Shown: positions 13,736 to 28,200 of the stretch, in pieces | How positions within the stretch are numbered: the stretch's first letter is position 1 | How the letters are laid out: every line of letters begins with the position of its first letter | NCBI RefSeq assembly: GCF_003144195.1 | Contig: NW_020290012.1 | Coordinates: 186,001 to 250,000, forward strand | DNA from: Ceraceosorus guamensis | Lineage: Eukaryota; Basidiomycota; Exobasidiomycetes; Ceraceosorales; Ceraceosoraceae | Reading direction: 5' to 3' | Length of the DNA: 64,000 nucleotides | Notes under the pieces: model-generated | Seen by the model: the letters and a program-made list of their open reading frames with translations, nothing else | Told to the model about the DNA's origin: nothing | Databases searched by the model: none | Position numbers and translations under genes: made by a program

Positions 13736-14469
13736 ATGTCTACGCAGGTCGAAGCCAACTTAGCGGCCAATGCAACAAGTCCCTCCGAGATAGGCATGGC
13801 TAGCAGCAGCAACGCAGGACCTTCAGGCGCAGTCGACGCATCCACAGCCGCATCAACGTCGTCCAGGGTCAGGTCGGCTCTGATAGCGAAGGATAAGGTC
13901 CGCATCGATGCGCTCCTGACTTCGGGTCAGAGGCATCTTTTCGACTTTGAGCCTAGCACGCTCGTGTCCGAGGCAAGGGATCAGATCTGGAATGAATGGC
14001 CAGCAGGTGAGTGCCTGTCGAGGAGCTTCCAAGAGACTAGTCAGCGTTCGAGGATTCGTGGTCTGTACTAGCACAGCATCCCGGCTCGTCGCTCACACCC
14101 TCTTCCTCTTTCTCTCACGCCGCAGATTTCCCTCTGCGGCCCGCAGAGCCATCGGCTCTCAGAATGCTTCATCTGGGTCACATCTTGGATGATCGAGCGC
14201 CGCTCAGCGGAGACTCTCCCGCGGCAGGCGGAAGACCTGCTACGGGAGGTATGCCTTTGGGAAAGGTCACTGTGGTGCACATTCTGATCCGCCAACCAGT
14301 CAAAGACTCAAATGCTGATGGTGAGTGTCATCATCGGCGATGGTGTCGAGTTGGACCCTGAATGAGCGCGTCGATACATTCCGCTAAAGATGCGCCGCTT
14401 CTTGCGCTTTCAGATGAATCCTTGAAGAAAGACGACGTTCAAGCAGGATGCAGATGCGTCATCTGCTAA
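13736..14469 (+). CDS. Membrane-anchored ubiquitin-fold protein (UBL3/MUB type)
   Basis: Three exons (13736-14006, 14126-14320, 14414-14469) encode 173 residues. After a Ser/Ala-rich leader the ubiquitin-like domain begins at about residue 48 (KVRIDALLTSGQRHLFDF) and continues through EARDQIWNEWPADFPL, LRMLHLGHILDD and GKVTVVHILIRQP, which follows the UBL3/MUB pattern closely. The protein ends CRCVIC. The last four residues, CVIC, form a CaaX box with an extra upstream cysteine, so prenylation, possibly plus palmitoylation, is expected to tether it to the plasma membrane. There is no C-terminal di-glycine, so it is not a conjugating modifier. In plants and animals this family recruits E2 enzymes to membranes or sorts proteins to vesicles. 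The fungal role is not established. An insert rich in Gly/Pro (about 118-130) interrupts the fold. Confidence 0.88.
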
Positions 14470-14917
14470 GCTTTCACAACTCACGTCTCTCACGCCTCTC
14501 CTCTGTCTTGCCTCGACTACCCGTCATGCCGTTCCGCGATCTCATTTCTTCGGCATTCATCGCCTCGCAGGGAGGCGCACCGAGCAGCCGCAAACCTCGG
14601 ATCGTTTAACGCGCCTTTTAGCAAATCTCGGTCTCAGCGTCACCTCAATCTCTCTCGATCACGATAGCAATCACAAGTCTCGGCAGTCTTATTCGTCACT
14701 TTCTAGCTGAATTGCGCGCGTTCTATTCGCACACTGCGGAGAGGGTACGGTTTCTCTCTGTTGTATTCTTTCGTTGACTCATGTTTCATTCACATCGCAT
14801 CTCAGGGAGCGAAGACGTGCCTCGAGCCTGTTCAGAAGCGTGGCTGGTGATTAAGTTTAAGTCCCGGCTCAGGAAGCTGCTTCCGAAGACGGACAAATAA
14901 GTTCAGGACTCTGCAAA
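14470..14917. other. Tail-to-tail gap
   Basis: This gap of about 450 bases between convergent genes should hold both 3' UTRs. Nothing else is recognised. Confidence 0.5.
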
Positions 14918-15757
14918 TCACAAGGTGGGCGCATCCTCTGCGATGTCCTCGAGTTCACCTCGTCCCCTTTCCAAAATGGGTAGAGGTAAGCAATTGCTTC
15001 TGGCACGTCGCAAAGACGGAGCATGACTCACTCTGTCACCTCTAAAAGAGTTGCGCTCTCGCTGATGATGGTGCGGGCTGTGGTTATGGATTCCCCGTCT
15101 GGCACCTTGGCCAGCTGGCGCCATTGGTCCTTCTTGTAGTGTCCGTGTGCGATTTCTGGCTGAAGGTGTACAGCAGCAGTCGTGTGAGGTCCGAAGTAGG
15201 TCAGCCGTCTCCCGAGCTCATCTAGCGTTACAGATGTCCTTTGGGGAGCGTCAGAAGGACTACTCACGTTCTCCCAGTGACCTTTGGAAAAGCAAATGAA
15301 GGAGTTGACTTTGTTGTTGGTAAAGTCGATGGTCATCGAAACGACTGTGCCTGTCTCTTCGAGCCAGGAGATGAGATAGACACCTTGCTCTCCAGTCTCC
15401 TTCGAAGGCTCTCGGACGACGCGACACGAGATGGTCTGATAATTGTCTCTACCGCCCATAGGTCCTGCGAAGATCGAAAAGATCAGGATGGGAGGCTCTG
15501 CTTCACGCAAAGTCTGGTCAGATGCTCACCTCCGTGGATTTTATACACGATCCTCGTCGGGCTTTTGATCCACTAGACGATACAATTAATGTTTACGTCA
15601 GCGCACTCAACAGTCGAACGCGCTGACCTTGACTGCTTTTGCTCCTCTTGCCGCTCACGCTCTCGTACTTCCATCCATTGTCGTAGGTGTACAGGAGATG
15701 TTTGTTGATCAGACCACTCAGGTCTTGTTTTGAGCCTTCACTATCCTTCTGAGACAT
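14918..15757 (-). CDS. Phenolic acid decarboxylase (PadC-like)
   Basis: This family removes CO2 from hydroxycinnamic acids (ferulic, p-coumaric, caffeic) to give 4-vinylphenols, with no cofactor, inside a small beta-barrel. Five exons (15757-15659, 15572-15530, 15464-15268, 15159-15032, 14966-14918) give 171 residues, the size of bacterial and fungal family members. Visible signature blocks: LINKHLLYTYDNGWKYE near the N-terminus, GGPMGGR, YLISWLEETGTVVSMTIDF with the conserved glutamate-TGT, and FICFSKGHWEN. The tyrosines of YTYDNGW, the arginine of GGR and the glutamate of the EETGT stretch match the residues used by the bacterial enzymes. The last junction (15031-14967) is chosen because it gives the acidic ending GRGELEDIAEDAPTL. 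No signal peptide is seen, so it is cytosolic. It probably detoxifies plant-derived phenolics. Confidence 0.9.
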
Positions 15758-16212
15758 GTTGGCAAATAAGGACAGACGATATGTTTCGGCACCCTTGATT
15801 CGATCTTGACCCGGTGTTATCTCGTTCAGTCCATGCAGGCTGGCAACGAAGGCGTGGTTGTGAGCGGCACCGAAATACTGGACGCTCGAAAGGCGACGAT
15901 TTATAATCTGGTCAGGAGTGCAGAAGAGGACATATCGTTACGTACGTCTGGCCCATCCCGGCCAACCCTCGTCGAGACATTCCGCGACCTTTCTCCGGCT
16001 TGCGCAGACAGGAACTCCCGATATAGGAATTGCAAGCCAAAGCATCAAACGTCCTGCATGCACGGCACGGACTTCAATCGAGTGCTTTGTTGCTTCCGAT
16101 CGATTTCGAGTCGGTGATCTGATTCTACGCCACTGCCGAGCACTTTGCTTGAGCCGGCTCGACCGAAAGTTCGATCCGAAAGAGCGGCGCAGACTCGTTC
16201 CAGATTCTCATC

Positions 16213-16237
16213 AATTCGTGATTCAAGACTCGTGACT
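16213..16237. repeat. Dispersed motif pair ATTCGTGATTC / GACTCGTGACT
   Basis: One AT-type and one CT-type copy of the motif lie head to tail, four bases apart. Confidence 0.6.
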
Positions 16238-16883
16238 CTTGACACAAGATTGTGATCGTTCAATCGATCTTGCAGCGTGTCTTTCCATGACTTGAGTAGC
16301 CCATACACTCACACTTTATACAAATGCTCAATACAAATCGTCATTCCTCAAGGCAACACGGTCAATTCGCCACTGGTGATTAGGAGTTCAGCTAGTAGAC
16401 AGGGAGTCGCGAAAAGGTGGAGGAGAGGACCGACCGCAGAAGCTCTTGGCTTCACTCTCGGCCGAGAGAGAGAGAGTCTTGCCGAGACAACCGTCTAGAC
16501 AGTCATGAGTTTTGCGGGCAAAGCTTTTCAACTTCCGGTGACGCACACATGCTTGAGAGCCATGAGCATTCGTGATTCACACACACAAACTCGTACAGCT
16601 CTCATGCGTCGCCTCGCAGCGATTTGAAAACATTCAAGAAGGAGCGGCGATCCGCGGCCGTGTCTGACCGAAGAAGCGTCGCGGGACGGTATTTCGACGA
16701 AGCCACGCCATCAGCACAGACTTGCAAACATCCTGTGTATTCGGGTCACCTTGATGATGATTGGTTGGTGTCCGATTGGCGATGACGATACGGTTAGCCG
16801 TAATGCCTGGCACAGCCCCTGAAAATAGACTATATTATGAAGCGCGGTTGCTCCGAGGTTTCGACAGGCTTTCGCGACGTGCA

Positions 16884-16915
16884 CATTCGTGGTTCACATT
16901 CTGATTCGTGATTCA
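16884..16915. repeat. Dispersed motif pair ATTCGTGGTTCAC / ATTCGTGATTCA
   Basis: Two near-identical motif copies in direct orientation. Confidence 0.6.
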
Positions 16916-17192
16916 TTGAATGGATCACCAACGCGCCGATCGGCAGCTGGGTTGAGATTAGGCGCTCGAGAAGACTGTGTGACTCGCGATGCGGCTGCAA
17001 CGCGTCCATTAAATGGTCGGGACGCGTCGCGCTTTCTTGCCTTCATATATCTTCGCAGCTTCGCGCGACGCGGGGTCGTCTGTCGGTCACGAGGGGGCGC
17101 GCAGCAGCGCCCGTGCACATCAAGCTGCAGCCAGCATCCATCCCGGCCGAATCCTCCAGCAGCAGCTTTTATTTGGTCGGTCATGGAGCGCG

Positions 17193-17228
17193 TCACAATC
17201 GTGATTTAGAAACTCAAGACTCGTGACT
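17193..17228. repeat. Dispersed motif pair CACAATCGTGAT / GACTCGTGACT
   Basis: An AT-type and a CT-type copy in direct orientation, as at 16213-16237. Confidence 0.55.
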
Positions 17229-17629
17229 GACTTGACCCCCTGGCCAAGCCTCTCCATCGCCTTATTCACATGTCCAGGGCATACCGCATCTACTTCCTCA
17301 CTCACCCAAAGTCTGACTACGCGCCCTCAGCAAAGACCCTCAACAGTCCGAAAGCGCATTGGACTTTGTGCACCAGCCAAAGGAGTCTGGACTCGCGCTC
17401 AGGCACCAAAGGATCTGTCCCTTCCACAACTCGCAGCCTCCGATCTCGAAGTCTGTGGCAGGGCCGTCCACTCTCAAGCCAGTCACATAGCCCGCACTAG
17501 CTCCAAGTCTTCGACGACGCCGCGCCAAAAGCCCGAGCCTCGCGGAAGAGGGTTGGCAGAAGGATTGGCTAGACATTCTTGTTGTCAAGGCGCAGACTCA
17601 GACATCGAGCACTTTTCAGAACGCTCATC

Positions 17630-19752
<2,123 letters not shown>

Positions 19753-21823
19753 GCTCCCGTCGCGATGGCAGGGAACTGGCTCTTCTCGCTGCCGGTGTCC
19801 GGTGCACTGCGCAGGGAAGCAGTAGTGTGCTGCGCTACAATCTACTGTTGTATGACCGCTCTCATCACACATGGCTTGGTCTGACTCAGGTTTACCCATG
19901 CTCATTCATGACCGGATGAGAGGCTTCGAGCTCACGCTCGACGGAATAGCTGCGTTCAAGAGTGTCACTGAGCCTGCGTACGAGGTAGTTGGCGCCTGTC
20001 GCGCTCCACACTGCTGGGCGCAATGTCTCGAATCTTGACTTCTGCGATACGTTTCGTGCGACTCCGACTCTCCCTCCGATGGATCCCCTCGATGCTCCTT
20101 GTTGGCAGCTTTCCTTAGATGCGAGCCGCGTAGGTGATGGCTTGTCATTGTTGATCATGCACACGCTCACATTGCTTGCAGGGTTGGCGTGTGCCCACGA
20201 GAAGACCGATCTAGATTGAGGTGTATATATATATAGCTGTGGCCGGCATCGTGTATAGCGCGGCCATCGTGTCATGCCTGTTTTGCCTTTGCCGGTGCTG
20301 TCTACATATATACGCGTGCGTGGACTGGCTGCCGTATGGCGCAAAACACCGCGCGCGCGTGCCACCATACCACATGCCCGGCGCGCTTTCGCTCCAGAGC
20401 GGAGAATTCCCCTCTGTGTAGCTGCATGCTTGATGGGATCATGGCGCACCTTCACTCACCACTGCAACAAATCGAAAAGGATCAATGATGAAAATTGGTG
20501 GAGGGTCAGCAACTGGCCTTCCTCACCCGCCTTTCTTGGCCAATCTGACTTGCGCTCAGAACTCGGGTGGGAGCAGTGATTCTGCTGGTTTGCCCTTCGC
20601 GGAGTCACGATGCTGCTGCAAGCGTGAGAGGTGAGCAGACGAAAGAAGAGCGCGTGACAGACACGACACGCGCGCGTGCATGTTGCTTGGCGCGCGCCAA
20701 CCTCCTGCACAGCAGGGTGTCCGGCGGTGAGCGGACGCGGCAGTGATTGCTGCGTGCACCTCTCCTCCTTCCGGCGCAATTCAGCCCTCATGGATCCCTG
20801 ATGCCAGCAAATCTACAGGACACAGCCGTTTCGTGGGGCCAGGCAATATAGAAAGCGACTCTTTCGCGGTCAGGGCAGCTCGAGTTGCACGCGACCGAGG
20901 TTCGACAAGTCCGAAAGAATTGACGCACGTATCTGTCCTCTAACTGCTGCGAGCATACAGATGATCTAGACCCATCGATCCATCCCCCTCCTTGACAGAA
21001 TCTTGCCCCTCTGATCCTCTTCTCTCACACCACCACGAGCGCGGATCGCAGGACGTGCTTGCGCTCCTCGTTCGAAAGCTTCCATACGACAACATCGCCC
21101 GCGCGTCCTTCCTCGCACCACTTTCTGTTTCGCCATCGCAGTCGCCGCACCTCAAAGGTTGCGCGCGCAGCCAGCAGCCCGGCACCGCACAAGCAGTCTT
21201 TAATCACGCACCACACAGCATCCATCATTTCTGGTTCTTCTCCATCCCATTGCACGCTCCATACCCAAGCGATATCAGTACCTGAAGACTTCAACTTTCT
21301 GTGTGAGTCCAAAATCCGAAGCGCTCTGCGGTGTTTGTCATGGCGAACTGCAATCTCGAATGATTTGAGAGTCAAGTCCGAGATGGTCGAGCTGTATCCT
21401 TGAATGTCGGTGTCCTGTATGGTCAGGAGCGTCCCATCTTGATGGTTAGGGTGGTGCATGCGCGCGCGCGCGCGCGCGCGACCGTTGCGAGGCGCCATCC
21501 ACACGCGCCTGCCTGCGCCGACCGAACCCTCACGTACGCGTCTGCACGACGCGATCTTCTGGAGTTCACAATTGGGGAAAGCTCGAACACTCTACACTCA
21601 CGACTCACACATTAGTGCAACTACGGCTGCCTTGTGCTTGAATTCGTTCGTGTATGCTTCTAATCCGATCAGCTCTTGCCTTGGTCTCTTCGAGCACCAT
21701 GCAGGAGAACACGCTATTGACCATCCCTCCTTTCTCACACCTGGCCAGAGCGCGGGCGTCCGCGCCTACAGAAGCCGTGCTCTTCATCCCATTGCGCTCG
21801 GCTTATGGTGGACGCTGGTCAAC
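19753..21823. other. Gap upstream of the ubinuclein gene
   Basis: Two kilobases without a supported gene. It contains a (TA)n stretch near 20224-20234 and an alternating GC run at 21460-21480. The open frame of the downstream gene extends up to about 21458, but the first good ATG is at 21824, so 21458-21823 is probably leader. Confidence 0.45.
21460..21480. repeat. (GC)10 alternating dinucleotide run
   Basis: About ten CG units in strict alternation, 340 bases before the ubinuclein start codon. Alternating purine-pyrimidine of this type can adopt Z-DNA. Confidence 0.85.
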
Positions 21824-24746
21824 ATGAATCTGAGCGCACTTCTGACTCCAGGCAGCAGTCCGGCATCCGGTAGCGCATCTCAGCCGACACGCCCTCGTTC
21901 GACCCGTCTGAGGCAGAGCTCCACGCATGAGAATCGTCTCAGGTCATCGTCGGGGTCGCGCTCTGCTCGCGCGGACGTCATCAGCTCCAGCAAGATTGCC
22001 AACCATGAAGCTGATCCAGATTCTGAGCAGGCAAAGTCTCCTCTGCACAGCTCTAGCGAAGCTTCGGCATTGATTGCAAAAGATACGGGCTCGGAAAGCA
22101 ATCATGACGGCAAATCCGCTGATGGAGATCAGAGCGCGAGCACCATGGCTGGGAATGAAGCTGCTGCTGATGCAGTATCCGGTCAGAATGGAGCTGAGCA
22201 GGTTGTCGAGCACCAGCAGGAAGATGGCAGCTCTATCGAAGGCAGTCAGGGCATGGATGAAGACGAGGACGACGAGTCACAGGGTGAAAGTGGGGAGTCA
22301 GAAGAGGAAGAGGACGAAGAAGCAGAAGAAGAGGACGACGATGACGACGACGATGATGACGACGATAGCGATGGAAGTCGAAGTATCGAAGGTAGCATCG
22401 ACGCTGAACGTGATGGTGGAGCTATGTCTTCTATGCCTTCGCAACGAGACGGTGAGCGCACCGGAGCGAACGAACAAACGACAAAGAAGCGGGCGCATGA
22501 TCGAGATGCCAGCAGCGGCGGTGGATCCTTGGGGCAGTCAGGCACCAACGACGCAGCTGAGGAGCGAAATGCTGAAGGCACTGCTAGTGCACCTCATAGA
22601 CCTGCCGTCAAGAGACGGCGCCGCTTCGACCGAACTCCGTCGCCGGGCACAATGCTGCCACCCGCACCGCCACCCAGGCCCTCCATGCGTCTTGCACTGA
22701 AGGCGACTCCTCTTGACCGCCCGACCGAAGATGACAAAGACTACCTGATCGACGTTCACGAGACGATGCTCGAAAGTCTCAAGGAGAGCGGCGGTCTTTG
22801 GGCTGTTTATTGGCTCGAAAAGGCAAAAGCAGGTCAAGGCCCTTCCACGGTGGCTGTGGGCGCCAACAATGATCCCCGACAGGCGAGTGGGAGCAGCCAC
22901 GCTGCTTCGACCTCGACTTCTGCCCTAGCGCCTCCAGCTTCTGTTCCAGCGCCTCCTGGTAATGAGGGCGTAGATGACCTTCCACCCGAGCTCCGAGGGT
23001 TGCTGAACAGACATCAACCAGATGAAGCAGCAGCAGCACCAAGGCAGAGGAGGAAGCGAGTGGACGGGGATAACAAATACGACGTCAAGGACGACTTCGT
23101 CGATGATTCCGAACTGCTTTACGATGAGCCCACTCACAGAGGCCGACCCCAAGTAGAGGGCTTTCACGTTAGTATCGGGCCAGTGGTGCTGATCGAAGAG
23201 CCCAAAAAATCGACGAGAGGCTCAAGAGCAAAAGCTGTGCGCGCGGCCGGTGTCGAAGGAACAGACTCGGCCACAGAGGCAACAGGCTCCACAAATGCGC
23301 ACACGCTTGCCGCGAACTCTGCAGCTTCCGTCGCTGCAGCTGGAGTCTACTACGGAGCTGGGTCTAGCACGGGAGCAAGTGGCAGTACGACCAACATGTC
23401 GTACTTTGCCAACCGTATGTTTGCGAAGTATGCTCTGGACAAGGATCTGCTTCCTCCTTTGCCGCCCCAGAGCAGTGATGACGCCGAGATGAAATCATCG
23501 GGAAGCAGCAGCGCTATGGGCATGAATAGTCTGCTGAATGGCTCTCACGCAGCAAGAGGTCAATCTTCTCCCGGCACACAGGCGGATCCCATCACTTTTG
23601 TGGATGTGGACGGCGACGATGAAGATAACGAGCCAGCTCGCAATCATTACAAGGAGATCCTTGACCGTAGCAACCACGTGGGTCTCACGAAAACCAACAA
23701 GAACCCCGTGGCCGCAGTTGATCCGAGGTTCCAGGTCGCCATCAATCAATTGAAGGAACAGATTGAGGCTACAGATTGGAGCAACAAGAGCAAGTTTCCG
23801 CCTAGCCTGAAACCATCGCTGGTGGAGTTCGCTGGACTGGCGGTACAGCTTGGAGAGTACAACGACAATTTCTTCCATTGGCTTCCCAATCTCTTCCCGT
23901 ACAATCGGTTCACCATGCACGTAAGTCGCCTCGACAGACGTCGTTGGACCGCATTGCCCTGCTCGTCCAGTGATCTGACACTGTCTCACATCTTTCGTCT
24001 CAGAAACTCACCAAGCGCGAGTTCTATCTCAAGCACATCGAAATGTTTGCTGAGCTGCAGTCGGAGCACATGGACAGGCTCAAGACGCTCGTTGAAGCTG
24101 CCATGCCAGAGCAGCAGCAAGCCTATGAGGCTGCCCTCGCAGGCTGGCGTCATCGAGGCTCTCCAGACCTTATGGACTCGTCTGGCACGGACGGGCCTGA
24201 CGACGCCAATCAGGCAAGCCCTGAAGAAGGTGAGGAGACAACGCTCCCAGGCCCGTTTGTCTGCGCTCTTGTCTGATTCGTCGGTGGGACGATCTCGCCC
24301 TTTCCCTTCGGCAGGTCCGCCAGAGAAGAAGTGGCGCTGGTCAGATCAGATGAAATACGAGGTGGCCATTTGTGTCACCATCGATGATGCTATGAGCGAG
24401 CTGACGAATGAGAAGATGTGAGTGCGATGCAGGTTACAATGTTTGGCTGGCCGAACATCTTGCCGAAGAGGAAAGACTGACACGAGGAACTCCAGTGTCA
24501 TCGAGGGGGGCGAACCCAATTCATCCAACATTTCATCCCGAAAGATGCTTTGGGCAAGGCTTGCAGAGCTGTGGCCGGAACAAGGATGGGCCACTTCGAC
24601 CAGCATCTCCAAAGAGTGTGAGTAAAGGACGGCGCGAGGACCTTTGTGTCGTGCCATGCTGACTTTGAGAGTATACTCGATCAGATGCGCTTATTAAACG
24701 CAGATTGGATCGCGCCACTGGAAGCGCTGTAGAGGCGTCTGGATGA
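21824..24746 (+). CDS. HPC2: Hpc2/ubinuclein, HIRA histone chaperone complex subunit
   Basis: Hpc2 (yeast) and ubinuclein (animals) are subunits of the HIR/HIRA complex, which deposits H3-H4 (H3.3) independently of replication. Five exons (21824-23920, 24004-24229, 24315-24417, 24496-24617, 24685-24746) give 869 residues. The first 400 are Ser-rich and disordered with a long Glu/Asp tract (about residues 139-186). The Hpc2-related domain is at about 418-460: [18 protein letters not shown] then [12 protein letters not shown]. The ubinuclein middle domain starts near residue 630 ([20 protein letters not shown]) and includes [19 protein letters not shown] and [10 protein letters not shown], then continues through the short 3' exons ([26 protein letters not shown]). 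The last exon (24685-24746) is less certain: without the final intron the protein would stop at 24625. The start at 21824 is the first ATG with [12 protein letters not shown]. Confidence 0.9.
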
Positions 24747-25213
24747 GATGAGGCGGCGATCTTGCAAGGACCGGAAATCGCATCCACGCGCAAGAGCGAT
24801 CCATCCATCCATCCATCCATCCATCCATCCATCCATCCATCCATCCATCCATCCATCCATCCATCCATCCATCCATCCATCCATCCATCCATCCATAGAG
24901 GAGTCGAGGGCCCGCGCCATCAAGAGACGCAAAGAATCCCACAGACCCAACTTTGACTAATATCGCTTGTATCACCCAACTATCCCAACGACCAGCCGCT
25001 CTCATCGCCCATGTGCGGAATTCACACGCTAGTCCAATATCAGTTTACATTCCAATGTGACTCGTGCGCATCACGAGGGCATGTCAGACCCGCCGTTTTT
25101 GGCCGACGACAGACGGTGTCGTCTGAATTCTGTCAAGGAGTTATAAATTGGGCCTGTGTGGAGTGTCGAGGTGGTATGCTACTCGATGTGAGATGTTACA
25201 GCAGAAGCGCAAA
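24747..25213. other. Tail-to-tail gap with a large microsatellite
   Basis: The 467-base gap between convergent genes is dominated by the (ATCC)n array. No gene is supported; open frames through the array only reflect its repeat. Confidence 0.6.
24799..24896. repeat. (ATCC)24 microsatellite
   Basis: A perfect tetranucleotide array of about 98 bases, the longest simple repeat in the window. It begins 52 bases after the ubinuclein stop codon, so it probably lies in that gene's 3' UTR. Confidence 0.95.
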
Positions 25214-28200
25214 TTACAGTACACGATATGGAGCAGCAGAGAGTAGCTGCTCTTTGCGAAGACAATTCTGAAGACGGCAGAAGCTCCAGCGTCAGCACTT
25301 GACGGGACCTCCTTTCCTCACTAGAGCCACGTCGACTCGACAGCGTGGCCACTCACCAGTATGCATTGCTCCATCCATCGCACGTCCACAAAATGCTTTC
25401 CACGCAGCTCTGGTCTGCCCCGAATGTCGGTACCGAGCCGAATCAGCTCAGCTTCCGCGGGGAACAGAGCGCGCGCCCAGCTCGCAATCTCGCGTTCCGA
25501 CCCTTGCTCTCCTGTATTGGGAACGCCGATGATGTGCGTGACGATGAGGCGAGAAGCAATGCTGAAGTCATGCACGATGGAAGCACCGTGACGAGATGCC
25601 TGCGGAAGCAGCAGCATCAACAGTAGCAGCAGGTCAGTCGGACGTGCACATGACCGCTGACAGGCGTGCCTCACCAGCTCTCCGAAGGTCTTGACTCGTC
25701 TGCCGTACTCTCCGACGATGAGAAAGGTACAGTCAGCAAAAATGCTGCAGTGAGGAGCAAGACAGCGTAAGCTGCGATATTCATCGCCAACAAATTGCAA
25801 CCATTTAGGCAACGCACGGCAAACCAGACTTGACCGTTTTCTTCTTTTGAGCGCGTCGCGCAGGCTGACTGCTCGGTGCCGAAGCGTTCTCGTTGCCAGC
25901 GGTACCAAGTAAGTTTGGCTCGCTGAAGGATCTATCCGCAATTCGAGACCTTTTGGAGGCAGATGCTGCCTCCCTCTCGATGGTCGCATTGCTCGATGGC
26001 GCATTGTTCGAAGGGCGCTTGCCGGATCGGCCAGCAGCAGAGTCTTTGGCGGAGGTACGAGCAGCCTTTGGACGCTGACTGCGCTTTGGCAGGTGATGGT
26101 TCCGATTATGCAAATGGGAGACAGAGGGATCGTCTTCGTCAGATTCTGTGACGCTATCATTCTCCGGAGCGTCGACCTTGCTTGTGGTAGCAGCCTTGCC
26201 GCCCTGGGTCGAAATTTGCATTCTGCTGCTCGTCTTCGATACCCGAAGCATGGCACTAGCATCGTAGCGACGTGGGATGCCACGAGAGCAAATTCGATGA
26301 GCGGTTTCGGCTTCTTCGTCTGCTTGTGACGATGCATCGCTTGTTGTATGCACTCCTTCGGACTCAGTCTCGGATACCGTGTCGGATGCCTCGGGAGGCG
26401 GCGGGGGCGATGGCGTCCTCTTTAGTCTGCCTGCACGGTGCTGTGTATCGTCCGACGCGGCTTGACGAATCTGATTTTGTCTCGCAAAGCCTGTACGCGG
26501 AAACATGCGTGATTTCCAGCCGGGACGCACCTCTGCAGCCTCCCCTGCTGCTGCTTGCACATCTTCTAATCCGCCTAGGCTGGGATCGGTGACGTCAGTA
26601 GCGAGGTCTTGAGTGGTAGTCCAACGGAAGTCGCCAGGCGGGCCACGACGACTTGCTGAAGGGGACTGGAAGTCGGTCTGCATAGAAACCCGAGCTCTCA
26701 GATCTGCTATCTCCTTCGCCAACTGAGCTTTGAAGTGCTCCTGCGCTTCTTTGAGGGCGCGTAGATGGGCCCTGCGGCTGATTGTCGGCTCGGCGACCTC
26801 CTCGTCGGCCTGGTTCCGCGTGCGACAGCCTGAAGGCGCACTTTGGCGGGCGGGACTTGTAATGTTGGTGGCGTCGGGCAAAGCTCGCTGTATCGATGCG
26901 GGATCCCCACATGGTGTGTCTGTGCTGACAGACTGATGAAGTAGGCTGAGGTCGGGATCAGGGCTCGAGGGCTGCAGTGTGACAAGCGATAGCTCGTCGT
27001 CAAATGGCATCGGCACCAAATGACTGCGATCCGCGGGCGGCATGAAGCGAACGCCTTCAAAATGTGCATGTTGAGGCGGAGGCCTGCCAGCGCCGAGTCT
27101 GATTCCTTTGCGTCCAGTGCATAGGGCCTCAGCGCGTGTAGAAGTCGTCCGAAACTTGTCCTGTGCCGATTTACCGATTTCGCAAATGGGCCGGGCTCTA
27201 TCAGTAGCGGCGTCTTTCCTGGCATGGCCCGTCGTGTCATTCCCTGAACAGCTGGGTCGCGGGATCGGATCATCAGGCAAGACCGCGAAGCGCGGAGATA
27301 CCTCACACGTCTGTGAGCGTGGTTGCTCGCCCTCTCCAGCCGCGGCAGAACGAGCTGGCGGCGCCACGAGAGCTTGAGATACTGCCTTTGATGGCATGCT
27401 GACCAAAGCGCCGTCCTTAGAGCCTACCTGGCAATGCATTCGAGCGCATCCTTGACTGGCTCCCATCCCTACGTCCTCGGCAGTCGCTTCTGCTCTGCAC
27501 TCTATAACCACTTGGGAGACGTCGTGAGACGGCCTTGAGCGGCAGCGTCCAGCATCGAAGCCTTCTTGAGTCCAAGCATCAATAGACCTCCACTGCCCTG
27601 CTGTAGCTGCAAGCCCCCCATGCGCCATTTTGCTAGCGCGTACTCTTTCCACTGATGTAGGTGTGCTGGATAAAGGGATTTGAGTGCGGACCACGAGAGT
27701 CGCCTTTCTCGGCCCGCTTGCAGGTTGATCAAGGCTTTCGAGACCGATCGGCTGCGCACTGCCACAGTCTGGCGCTTCATTTTTGGAGGCGCGGGGTGTC
27801 GTCCGGCGCCTCTTGATTCGCATCTCTTCCAATGAGGGACCTCCTGCCAAAGGTCTCACCGCCCAAGGTGATTGCTGGCGTCGAGGCCGAGCGCTAAATG
27901 GCGCGTGCTTGATGGGCCAGCTTCCTTCACCGGTATCGCTTGCTCGGCGTTCTGATCCAGCGCACGTGGCGGGCGTAGACTTTGATCGATGGCTACGCGG
28001 GTCACGAATATCATCCTGGTCGCCAAGAGCGAGTGCCACCGCTGCTTGACCAACCAAGCTGCTCTGCAGGCGATTTAGGCACAAGTCCAAGTTGCTCAAA
28101 GGTGCCTCTCCGAGGCGTCTTGGCGCGACAGGTGGCTCAAATGTACTTTCATGTAAGTCCTGCCTGTGCAAAGCATCGAGAGAGGCCAGCGCCGCATTCA

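Larger units (their letters stand above)
15758..17629. other. Gene-free gap of 1.9 kb rich in dispersed motifs
   Basis: No gene is supported. The dispersed ATTCGTGATTC / ACTCGTGACT motif is dense here (about 16213-16237, 16566-16576, 16884-16915, 17193-17228). The final 350 bases before 17630 are probably the leader and promoter of the histone-binding gene. Confidence 0.5.

Noticed and set aside
22246-22581. Poly-serine frame on the minus strand
   Set aside because: It is the antisense shadow of the acidic tract of the ubinuclein gene.
24760-24960. Open frames coding repeated Ile-His-Pro-Ser or Trp-Met-Asp-Gly
   Set aside because: They are translations of the (ATCC)n microsatellite and have no coding context.
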